Assembly (NCBI GenBank): GCA_035610365.1
Contig: CM069437.1
Coordinates: 57,808,093 to 57,872,092 of the forward strand
DNA: 64,000 bases
Direction of reading: 5' to 3'
DNA from: Aquatica leii
Taxonomy: Eukaryota; Arthropoda; Insecta; Coleoptera; Lampyridae
Shown here: positions 46,850-56,816 of the stretch, piece by piece
Layout: the number at the start of each line of letters is the position of its first letter
Numbering within the stretch: the first letter of the stretch is position 1
Translations under genes and position numbers: made by a program
Notes under the pieces: generated by a model
Databases searched by the model: none
What the model was told of the DNA's origin: nothing
What the model saw: only the letters and a program-made list of their open reading frames with translations

Positions 46850-48510
46850 AGCTACTTAAAAACTTATATAAGTTTAACTTTATTTGCTCATTGCATTTAT
46901 CTCTCATGTGATTAAGGTCCTCCGTCCCTTCTCCACATAGTCTGCACATGTTTTCTTTTTTTTTCCAGTATTTGTTACCTAGCTCTTCGTTCCCACATCT
47001 AAACCGTGCTATCATTTTTTTCTTTTTGCTGCTTTTATTCCCTATGATCTTTAAATATTCTGACACCCCTTCACCCTTGATATCCTTATAATTTTTGTTA
47101 TATCTGCTCTCTTTTATCCTTGTCCATCTATCTTGTTATTCGATGTCCCTATCTCTCCTTATTATTTCTTTCCTTACTCCTACTCCCTCTTCTCTTAATC
47201 TCTCCACTTCTTCTCTCGCATACCCGTTTCTTTTGTAATACTCTTCTCTGCCCTCCTGCCCATAACTCACTTTTCCTCCTTTTATCTCTTTCCAACATTC
47301 TTGCAGTATTTTGCATTATGTTCTTTCCCTCAGTTCTTCCTCGTATTTTATGGCCCTTTTTCTTGTCTCTCCTCTTGTTTTTTCAACCCGTACTTCCTCT
47401 CTCACACAATACCCCGGTGTGTCTCAGTCCAGGCCCAATACCCATCTCCAGTATTTTTCCTGTAGCCGTTCTACCTCCCTCCACTCCTTCCACCCCCATA
47501 TTTTTGCCCATACATCACCACCCTTTTTATTTACTTTTTAAATAACAGTTTTTTTTCTATATCCATCTTGAATAACCTTTCCCCCACACCCCCCACTTGT
47601 CTTATTAACTTGTTTCCTTTTATCACCCTTTCCTTTATGTGTTTTCCCTCCTTATTGACCTGCCTTATCGTGTAGCTCAGGCATGTAAATTCCTTTACTT
47701 GTCGCACTTCTTCATCCCTCCATTTCTACTCCTCTCTTTTTCTTTCCCCCCTACTTATCTAAATACCATTATTTTTGTTTTCTCCGTGTTTACTTCCATT
47801 TCTTCTTTTTCATGTATTTTTCCAGCGTTTTCATCATCTCTTTTATTTCCTTTTCCTCCTTAGCCACCAACACTATGTCATCCGCATACGCCAACGACCA
47901 TACCTTCGCTTTCACTATTACTATCCCTCCTGTATGTTGTCCTCTCATTGTCTCTTCCAGATCCCCCGTATATACTGCAAACAGGCTTGGACTCAGTGGG
48001 CATCCCTGTCTCAACCGTCTCTTTGTAATGAGTTGCTTGCTCTCTTCCCCATTCACTTTGACCCTGCTCTTTGTTTTTTTCGTAGATTTTCTCCATTCTT
48101 TCTATTAATCTTTCATTGATTTTTTTTGTCTTCATGTATTCCCACAGTTTTTCCCTATTGATTCTGTCAAAAGCGGCTTTCAGATCTACGAATAGTGCCA
48201 CCGTTTTTTCTCTTTTTTTTTAGCTCTCTATTCGCCAAGTGTTTCGGTATATATGTGTTGTCTATCAATCTTCTTCCTTTTCTGAATCCCGCATGTTCGT
48301 CTGGCACTTTTTCTTTATTTCCTTCTGTAGTCTTCCTTGTAGCACTGTCGCATATAATTTGTATGCCGTGCTTAATAATGTTACTCCTCTGTAATTCTTG
48401 ACTTTATTTCTTTCTCCTTTTTTATACATCAGGCATATTATTCCCTCTCTCCATCTCTCCGGGAATCCTTCCCTTTGCCATATTCTATTTAGTATTTCCG
48501 TCATCCTTTT
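46850..48510 (-). pseudogene. LINE reverse transcriptase and C-terminal zinc region, broken
   Basis: Minus-strand pieces: RWREGIICLMYKKGERNKV and NYRGVTLLSTAYKLYATVL (48265-48504); ALFVDLKAAFDRINREKLW with the motif A Asp (48140-48201); LRQGCPLSPSLFAVY and LAYADDIVLVAKEE with both motif C Asp residues (47790-48030); then a long tail with DRWTRIKESRYNKNYKDIKG, MIARFRCGNEELGNKYW and CRLCGEGTEDLNHMRDKC (46900-47110). Motifs A and C are intact, but the reading frame changes between blocks. Confidence 0.8.
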
Positions 48511-49116
48511 TGCTACCTTTTCTTCCCCGTATACCCACTCTTCGCTTTGTATTCTATCTTCTCCAGTCGCCTTTCGTATTTTTTTATTGTCTCTATTACT
48601 TTGTCTCCCTTTATTCTATTTCTATCTCCTTCTTTCCGTCTGACTACAGCGTCTTTTCTTTTTTCTTTTTTTTGATTTTGTGCTTCCTCCCAAGATCTTC
48701 CTAAAATATATATATCCCATTCCTTAATTTGTATTCCATTTGTTGTCATATATTTCTTCCTTTCTTTTTTTAGGTACTTTCGTACATATTCTTTTGTGTT
48801 TATTTCTTTGATCTGCTCTTCTTGTTTCTTTTTGTTTTTTTCCTTTTTTCTCTTGTATGTTTTCTTGTATATTTTACTGCTTCTTTGTATTATTTTTCTT
48901 TCCTCCATTTTTTCCAGTGTTTTAATGCTCTCTTTGCATTTTCTTTGCATCCTTGCATTCTCTATCCCACTATTTCTTCTATCCTGTTTTCTCTCTCTTC
49001 CACTTACTAAATATGACTTTTTCTTGGTTTCTCTATCATTTCTCTCATTTCCTCCACACTTTCTTATAATCCCTTCCCTACCCATACCGTGTTTCCTATT
49101 CTCTCTTTATATCTTT

Positions 49117-49908
49117 TTATACCCTTTTCTGTCCATCTTTTTTTGTTATGTACTCATCATCTTCTTCACTCTCTTCTCTTACTCTTTCTTCCATTGTCAA
49201 TTCCAGTGGTTGGTGGTCTGACTCTACTCTTTCTCCTACTTTAAATGTCTTTACCTTTTCTCCCGACTCTTGATTTGTCATTACAATATCTATTATTGAT
49301 TCTCCCCTTCCTTCTATGTACGTATATTTTCCCATTCCTTCTTTTTTTGTGTTTCCATCCATTACTTCCCACTTTTTTTCGTTGCACATTTCCACCAGAT
49401 CTTCTCCCTCTTTGTCTTTTGTTTGTCTTTTTCCCGTCCCTTTCCTTTCTTGTATTCCCTTTTCTTCCCTTATTTTTGCGTTAAAATCTCCTCTAACTAT
49501 TATCAATCTCTCCTCCCTCTCTTCTATCATCTCTTTTATGTTTTTCCTTGTCTCTTTCATTCTACTGCTATACACCGTCACTACTTTAATTTTTGTTTTT
49601 CCCCACTGTATGTTCCTTTCTACAACTCCTCTTCTCTGTTCCACTTTCACTTTCTTTTTCTGACTCAATTTTTTTTTTATTCTTGGTATTATACCCCCTT
49701 TTGGTCTCCCTTTACTCTTCTCTCTTTCTGCATGTTGCACCACCCACTCAAATTCCTTCGGCAACTCTTTTTCCCACCACTTCCATTCTTTTTCTTCCAT
49801 CCATGTCTCCTGCAACCCCACTACATCTTGCTCCTTGATGTATTTCCAAAAATCCTGTTCCTTTTTCTTTATTCCCGCTACGTTCCACAATACTCTCAGC
49901 TCACTCAC
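49117..49908 (-). CDS. LINE apurinic-like endonuclease, ORF2 N-terminus
   Basis: A 263-codon open frame from an ATG. It begins MSELRVLWNVAGIKKKEQDF and keeps the family's catalytic blocks: WNVAG near residue 10, QETW near 33, RGDFNAK near 139, IIDIVM near 206 and SDHQPL near 230. The first base before GDFNA (usually G) encodes R. In an intact LINE this endonuclease nicks the target and is fused to the reverse transcriptase downstream. Here the frame ends with KKDGQKRV before the linker, so it is a truncated ORF2 product. It is unusually rich in Lys, Glu and Arg, like the rest of the element. Confidence 0.8.
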   Translation of the reverse strand: MSELRVLWNVAGIKKKEQDFWKYIKEQDVVGLQETWMEEKEWKWWEKELPKEFEWVVQHAEREKSKGRPKGGIIPRIKKKLSQKKKVKVEQRRGVVERNIQWGKTKIKVVTVYSSRMKETRKNIKEMIEEREERLIIVRGDFNAKIREEKGIQERKGTGKRQTKDKEGEDLVEMCNEKKWEVMDGNTKKEGMGKYTYIEGRGESIIDIVMTNQESGEKVKTFKVGERVESDHQPLELTMEERVREESEEDDEYITKKDGQKRV

Positions 49909-50199
49909 CTCCCCTTGTGCTTCTCTTCGTTAATTTCTTTTTTCCTCTTTCTTTTTTTTCCATCACTCATTATTCCTTTTCTTTGCCGCTTCGTCAACCT
50001 TCTTTCCTTTATCGCCCACCCTTTGCCCTTTAGTTTTTTGCCCTTTGGGTATCTATTGTCTCTCCCCTTTCTCTGCTCAGGTCCCTATCCCTTTTGTTCC
50101 ATCTGTATCTTCCTCTGTCTATCTCCATTTTTCTGTATCCTACCCATACTCTTTTACCTTCCGCTCTTTTTTCTATCGTTATGATCATTATTTCTCTTT

Positions 50200-50660
50200 G
50201 TACTCTTCTTTCTTCCTATGTCAAATCGTGACATATATATTCTTGTATTCCTTAATTTCTACTTTTCCACCATCACCTTCTGCTTTTACTCCCATATTCC
50301 TATTTCACTTTTTTTCACTTTTCCAACCCTTTATCACAATATTATTCTTCCTTTTCCATCTTTCCTCATCTTCCGTTTTTTCTCCAGTTTTTCTATTCTC
50401 TCCACCAATTCCTCTTTTTCTTTCTTTTACTTCTTTTCCTTTATCCCTATCTCTTTTTCATTTCTTTTATTTCTTTCCTTATTCCTTGCATATTTTCTCC
50501 CATCTGTTTTATCATTTCTCTCATTAATTCTTTTAACTCTTCCATTTCTTTCCTTCCTCCTTTTCTTCTTGAGGTTTTTCTTTCGATTTTCTCCGTTATC
50601 TTTTTAATATCTGGCGATCTTATTGTCTTCTTTCCTCTTTCAAATATTTGTTGTCTTTCC
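50200..50660 (-). pseudogene. LINE ORF1 remnant, coiled coil
   Basis: The minus strand reads SPDIKKITEKIERKTSRRKG followed by MEELKELMREMIKQMGENMQ, a heptad-like Glu/Lys/Leu pattern expected of a LINE ORF1 coiled coil. Further charged segments (LVERIEKLEKKRK) are in another frame. No clear RNA-binding zinc knuckle was seen. Confidence 0.55.
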
Positions 50661-51962
50661 TTTTTTTCTTCCTCTCTCTCTCTCTTGTATTAATTCCTTC
50701 TCCCTTTTTTTTATTCCTCCTTACCTTCTTTTCTTACTTTATCGTGTTTTAAAACGTCCCACTTGTGGTGATTTCGCTTTAATTTCGATTTAAACGCAAT
50801 AATTCTATTAATGTAGGAGGTTATCTTTTATCGCTGACCTTCTCGATTGTACTGTTTATTCACCTTAATCTCACTTGTTCGTCACAGTTTTAATCTTTTC
50901 CACTACGGTTTCTATTTTTCACTTAATTTAATTATTATTTTACACCCTTCCTCTTTTACCCACCCCTTTTATTCTCCTTCTTCCCTTTTACTACCACTGC
51001 TAACTAAAGTTTTATCACTCTCTATCTACACTAACTTCTACACTTGTATACGACAACAATTTTTAATATTTTTTTGGAGGGTCATTGACCAACTGACTTG
51101 AAGGAGAAGCCGGCACTAAATAATAGCCATGTGACGTCATCTTATTCGTAACAATTTACTTATCGAATTATGTTTTTTTAGTTTTAAATAAACTACAGTC
51201 TTAAGTTAGCACTGGAGCGATGCATTTTATTACACTTAATTTCCCAAAAATATCATTACAGGTTATGGGGCTAATACCACGTGTCTTCGTGTAAAAAAAT
51301 TTAATTTAACTATGCGATAGCTTCAAAGAATTATTTAGTTAGTGTTTCTAAGCTAAAAAGTAGAGAAAACTTTGACGATTGGTTTTTGGCTGTGGAGAAT
51401 TGTTTGATTCTCAAAAGTTCCAAGAAAAGCATTGCGAACAGTGAGAAAACAAGTACGCCATCAGAAGACGATAAGGTGTCAAACAAAGTTGATATTAACG
51501 ATTGATCTCAACTTATTTATATTAAAAACGCCAAAAACACATTTAAACTTTAGTTGCAAACGTTAATTTCAACTTGCTCAGAAACTTGTAACTTAATGGT
51601 TTTATATAGAAACAGAATTGTAAAAACAATCTAAAAATTAAAAGGTACTGATTTTGAAATGAATGATGAATGAGTCGGGTCATTGAAGCTAGCAGAATTT
51701 TCAGGTAGATACACACCAAAGATTATGGAAATTGAACATTCGGGTATCGCCATTACAGCAGACGCCATTAAAACCAAGTTAATGAACATGGAGAATGGCG
51801 TCAAAAGCAACCGAAAACCGCATCATAAGTTTAGCAATAGTTGGTACAACCGGTGACAGAAATGTAAGTAAAAAGAAAATAAAATGTTTTAATTGCAAGA
51901 AATTTGGTCATTTTAAGAACAGATATTCTGAGATAGGCAACAATAATTGTGAAATGAAATGT

Positions 51963-53188
51963 AATAGCAAAGGCTTCCACGACCGGAGTCTATACTAAGA
52001 TAAAAACGACTTCCGGGTTTGGACCGTGTCATTGTTGTAACCGAAGTTAACAATCAACACTTAAGTATCAAATTTACTATGGACATCGAAAGTAATGATT
52101 CTTTCCCATTTGTTGACGTTCTTGTGACTGGTAAGCCTAACGGACTTTTGAGCCATTCTCTTTATCGCAAACCCACAGATCCATGCTTCGTCTCATCACC
52201 ATCCTGCACAGAAACGTTTTGTTATTGAATCTTTGGTTTATCGTGCCTTTTCTATTTGTCAACCTGGGAATCTAGACTCAGAACTCCTTCATCTTACTAG
52301 AACACGTACTCGTTTACCTAAGGACATTTTTACTCACGAATCCAATCCAAAATTGGCCTTTTCACCCTACATTCACAAAGCTACAGATTAAGTAGGAAAA
52401 CTTCTTCGTAAGAGTGGTATTAAACCCATATTCAACTCAACATCCAAATCTTTCAAATTCTTCCTTCTCCCAAGGACAAATTTTCTACACTTTCATCTCA
52501 AGGTGTATACCAAATTCATTGTTCATATAGTTTAGTCTGCGGTTGCTGAACATTATTTTACTCAGGTCACAAGATAGATTATGATAAAGTTTTGGTGATT
52601 GCCAAATCTCCATTTTTTTCAACAGGAAATTCCGAGAGAACATATAATTCATCAAACACCCCAATAACTTCAATTGTAATCATGGCTTTGAGCTATCCCC
52701 TCTTTGGTTCCAGGTTACCAGTTTTCTATCAAAAACACGTCCCCTTTCAACCGTAACCCAATCAGAGTCGAGCTTAACCAGCTATGACGACACTTCTTCT
52801 TTATATACAGAGACTATTCCTTCTTAAGTCACTTCTATGGAGTTTAGAATCTGGTTTGGTTCACAAGTTAACTACCTAACTCTGTATTGGTCCTTTGATT
52901 TTCGTTTGTTTTTTCAACTTTATCGTTTAGAATCTGGCTTGGTTCACAAGTTGATTTTACCTAAACTAATATAGGTAAACCCTTTATTTTGTAAAAGAGG
53001 CTATCTTAGTTTAATCAAGCATTAGGAGGTCTAAAACGCTTTTCTTAATTGATTACCTAACTTTTAAGTAGTTTTTAGTTAGATTTCGGTTGCTTTTTTG
53101 AAGCCTTTTACGAAAGTAGGCGAAACGTTGGCAACTTCGGTTACAACAATGACACGGTTCAAACCCGGAAGACGTTCTTATCTTAGTA
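51963..53188 (+). mobile_element. PLE family A, broken copy inside the Copia fossil
   Basis: It begins with an inverted piece of the family's own 3' end (51963-about 52050), continues into plus-strand coding remnants and ends with the normal 3' terminal sequence (52680-53188). A candidate 11-bp target duplication with one mismatch flanks it (51952-51962 and 53189-53199). The hammerhead near 53095-53135 keeps AAGCC, GGC, GAAACG and GTTGGCAAC but has lost its CTGATG block. Confidence 0.75.
52040..52740 (+). pseudogene. PLE family A protein remnant
   Basis: 52040-52230 reads SIKFTMDIESNDSFPFVDVL and HSLYRKPTDP, the conserved block after the polymerase active site. Other frames continue with HHPAQKRFVIESLVYRA and TRTRTRLPKDIF. 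The endonuclease is only partly present: GVYQIHCSYSLVCG (about 52503) is followed directly by AEHYFTQ and IDYDKVLVIAKSPFF, so about 30 residues including the GIY-YIG catalytic helix are missing. Inactive. Confidence 0.7.
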
Positions 53189-55364
53189 AAATTAAATGTC
53201 AAAACGCTTTTATTGCAGCGTTTTTGAATAGTGATTTTAAAAAATCTGATTCTTATGTTAATTTGGTAGTTAGCTCACATATTGTTGCAGATCGCAGTTT
53301 GATTTAAAAATAATCAAAGATTTCTAAATACAGGAGATTATAGTTGCTAATAAAGCAAAAATTCCAGTGTCTTGCAGTAGTACTGTGCAAATAACGACAG
53401 TCATTGGAAATGAATGTCACGACATTACAGTTCAAAAATGTTGAAAACTGCTACAAATTTACTATCACTAAGCAAATTAATAAAGAACGGGGAAAAAGTG
53501 CTACAAAATCTTCAGTACTCAAAATAAGTTAGTGGAAATAGCCAAATTGAACAATGATGTTTACAAATTGAATTAATCTACAGTCTACAATTGACAAGTG
53601 CTACAGCTATTATTACGTGGCATAGACGGTCTTTTGAACAGTGGTGATCTTAATAAGATACCGGAAAACCAGAAAAATTGTAAAATTAACGCATTCTGTT
53701 CTGGCAATAGAGATAAATTTATAGGTTCTCATTTTGAAAACTTTCTGAAGCAAAGTGACATTATTTATCAAAAAATGAACTAGTACACACCTTAACAAAA
53801 TGGTATGTTGGAAAAACTAAACTCAACTTTTGTAGAAAAAAATAAGATACATGTTGTTTGATGCTAAGCTTGGTAAGGAGTTTTCGGTCGAGGCAGCAAA
53901 TACAGCTGTGCAGCATCGAATCTTGATAACAAAGCTCTGTTTGAAATATAGTCAGAAAGTAAACCTACCGTCGAAAATTTACGGATTTTTGGTAGCGCAA
54001 TTATGATACATGTTTCTAAGCAAATCGTTTAAAGTGAGACAAAAAAGCCAAAAAGTGGATATTGGTAGATTACAGTCACACGGTAAAATGATATTGTGTA
54101 TACGACCTTGTAACTGAAAAAGTTGTGATAAGCAAAGAAGTCATAATAATGAAAAATTTGATAACGTCATCGTTAAGCGCAGATAAAAATGAACAAGTTT
54201 TCCAGGGAAAGAAAATGATGAAAGCATAACTTAAAGAAAATCATGGCAATGTTAATTTTGATGGTTTTTTGGAGTTACAAAACACCAATGATAAAAATTT
54301 CAACAAACTCAGAAAATAATCAATGTCTTCTCCAGATTGTGATCACTAGATGAAAACTATGAACAAAAAGCTACTTAAAGGGTCCAACGAGTTACCGTTT
54401 ACAATTCACAAAAGATGACACTAAACTAAAAATCCTTGTAGATGCCAATTAAACTAATAATCCTTGTAACACAAAATTTTATTCTAAATTTTGTTTAAAA
54501 TTATCTGGTGCACATTCATTTACAAGTAGCAATTCAACAATCAAATTATGAAATGGATAGTGACGAGTTGTTACCGACAATAAATTACAAACAATAAATA
54601 CTAAACCTAACGATGAAAAAATAGTAGAAGAAAAGAAAAAGAATTGCAACTTTATAATTGAAGACATGACAGTATCGCTTCAACGTGACGAGAATGTTAA
54701 AATTTTAAAAAAATCTTGTTTTATAGCTCATAGTGCTAGTTATTTGTTTAACTATTTATATAAAAAATTAAGTGCAATAATTGTAAAAAAAAATATTTAA
54801 CTATTGTTAAAACAAGTGATATAAATATGTGCTTGAAACATTATTTGTAAATAAAGAGTATAGTAATTCAAAGGAAATAAAGTTTTTATACAAACCAACA
54901 TCAAAATATTTAAAGATTATGTACAATATATTAATATTGTTTAATAAAGAATTTTCTAAGTAAAAAACAAATTATAGTTTAGTAGCAAAAATTAAACGAT
55001 TAAAAAATAACCTAAAGTGGACAGAAAAATCGTGGTTAACTGAATGAAATTCGCATAAAACAATTATTATTGACCAACTGATTAAAATGAAACTTTAAAG
55101 AACATAAATTTGATCAGTTAGTAATATCAACATTGACATTGGTAAGAATGTTAGAACACTTAAAAAACTTTATCGTAAGATCAAAATCTTATCAATGTAG
55201 AGAAATTTATTTCTTTATATCTATGAATTGCATTGTAAATGAGTAATAAACTAATGTATCTAGGAATTACATTATTTTCGGCGATGTTAAGTAATATATT
55301 TTATTGCATATAAATTTGTACCACTAACACAAATTGAATGTTTTATGGTTAAATAAAGAAGTTG

Positions 55365-55621
55365 TTTGTTGATGCAGTTTCTTTATTAAAATAGATCCTT
55401 TGATTTGGAGGATAAGCACCAGCCGAAAATAAAACTAGGTGGTTATTTTGGTTTGGTTTAGTTTCGTTAGCTATTGTGCTAACTTCATGTATTAAATGAT
55501 AATTATAATTTAATTATAAAAGTATCACAGTCAAAAAAATTATTAATTACAGCAAAATGAAAAAACAAGCCTATTCTCCACATCAAAGGATCTATTTTAA
55601 TATAGAAACTGCATCAACAAA
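55365..55621. mobile_element. Small inverted-repeat element (MITE-like)
   Basis: Arms of about 46 bp: TTTGTTGATGCAGTTTC at the left end and its inverse GAAACTGCATCAACAAA at the right, extending inward through AATAGATCCTTTGAT. Total about 257 bp, no ORF. Family unknown, and no convincing target duplication. Confidence 0.65.
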
Positions 55622-55967
55622 TAAGTTTTTTAGAAGAGTTTGTATCTTTACCTGCTAGTAAAGAAGTTGTTATTCAACGATATATTTTTTCTACTTGGAA
55701 GCTTTTAGAAAAATTTGTTACAAGCGTATAGGTCTTACGAACTTTGCACGGCCAACTCACACAGTCGGAGATAGGGGAGGTTCAACTAAATAAGAGTTAA
55801 AGGTCGCCAGATCTTTTATAAGTAAAGCTTCTATCTCGATCAGGACAGACCGTTTAAGCTTGTAACAAATTCCAAGTTCGTAATCCTTGTTGCACTGATG
55901 TTCGTGTAACTAACCACAAAGAAAGATGGATTACCATAACGAAAAAATAAAACAGATATAAAACCTT

Positions 55968-56196
55968 TAATTTAATGATGTGGAGTATTAACAACTATAA
56001 TTCAGTAACGTAGAATATTAATTAGGATAATTCAACAATGTAGAGTATTGAGAAGTATAATTTGGTAACGTAGAATATTTATAAATATCATTCAATAATG
56101 TAGAGTATTAACAAGTATAATTCAGTAACGTCGAGCCTTAATAACTATAATTCACTAACGTGGAGGATTAGTAATGATAATTTAGAAACTTTTATG
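55968..56196. repeat. 30-bp minisatellite, seven units
   Basis: Seven consecutive 30-bp units beginning TAATT at 55968, 55998, 56028, 56058, 56088 (TCATT), 56118 and 56148, plus a partial unit. Consensus close to TAATTCAGTAACGTAGAGTA then TTAACAAGTA. Copy B has only one or two decayed units at about 60995. Confidence 0.85.
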
Positions 56197-56438
56197 ATAC
56201 ATTTTAAGTACATAAATGAAGGGTCAACAACCCACAATACATAAGTACACCTTGGGTGTCGATAAGCGACGAAAATTTCCCATTAGCTAACAAAGTTTTA
56301 CAGCATGCAATATCACAAAATTAGATAGTGACAATACCTAAATGGTATTAAAACTATTGCAATTGCGTATATCAAATAAATTAAATTTCGTAAGTGACCT
56401 TCTTTGATAGCGACATAACAATTAAAAAGAGAACTTAC

Positions 56439-56486
56439 CCACAATCCAGCACTTTCCTGAAGAAAACGTTTTCCTCGTTGAGTAGC
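56439..56486 (-). other. Exon-like segment, copy A
   Basis: 48 bases on the minus strand, preceded by TTTCAG and followed by GTAAGT. The corresponding piece of copy B (61472-61523) also lies between an AG and a GTGAGT. The core AAAACGTTTTCTT is shared. Conservation with splice signals suggests a real exon, but the two copies differ in length by four bases, so a coding role is doubtful. Confidence 0.4.
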
Positions 56487-56629
56487 CTGAAATAGTATGA
56501 ATGTAAGTCGTGTCAACGCAATAACTCACGAAAGTCAAAGTCTACAAAATGATTAATAAAGGAATTAGATATAAGAACCCGATATATCGAATGCTGTTTC
56601 TCCTAATTATTAACCCATTAGCGCCCACC

Positions 56630-56645
56630 GTACTATTTTTAGTAC
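56630..56645. promoter_or_regulatory. GTAC palindrome, piggyBac 2 left end
   Basis: GTACTATTTTTAGTAC, beginning 17 bases inside the element. Confidence 0.5.
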
Positions 56646-56816
56646 AGCAGTTTAGTCGGCCATATTTAATCAGCATGTAATTAACAACGGATTTCTCTCA
56701 CAGAAATGCATTCGTGTGTCATTAGACTTTGTGCTCACACGGTTTCAATTTATTCAGTGCAGTGGTATTGTTTTAGTAAGCGTTTTAAGTGCACCGATCT
56801 TATTTCTTCTTTGCAA

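Larger units (their letters stand above)
46810..51115 (-). mobile_element. APE-type LINE, nearly full length, broken
   Basis: A non-LTR retrotransposon of about 4.3 kb on the minus strand. In element order: 5' leader from about 51115; a Lys/Glu-rich coiled-coil ORF1 remnant (about 50200-50660); an apurinic-like endonuclease (49117-49908); a charged linker (48513-49085); reverse transcriptase (about 47790-48510); and a C-terminal region with a CxxC zinc motif (46900-47066). The coding strand is extremely purine-rich, so the plus strand shows long pyrimidine tracts and many spurious ORFs. Clade is uncertain (Jockey/I/R1 group). Polymerase parts lie in more than one frame, so it is inactive. Confidence 0.85.
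51116..55250 (+). mobile_element. Copia-family LTR retrotransposon fossil
   Basis: A Ty1/Copia element with many breaks on the plus strand. Parts: the tail of a likely 5' LTR ending ATTACA at 51260, followed by GGTTATGGGG, resembling the initiator-tRNA-type primer site used by Copia; a gag with GRENFDDWFL-like sequence and a CFNCKKFGH zinc knuckle (to about 51960); protease-like and integrase-like remnants (about 53200-54150). Reverse transcriptase was not recognised and no 3' LTR was found; the right end is a guess. A LINE abuts its left end and a PLE sits inside it. It is older than both of those insertions. Confidence 0.7.

Noticed and set aside
47120-50607. Many plus-strand ORFs rich in Phe, Leu, Ser and Pro
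   Set aside because: They are mirror images of the purine-rich minus-strand LINE; no motif or family is visible on the plus strand.
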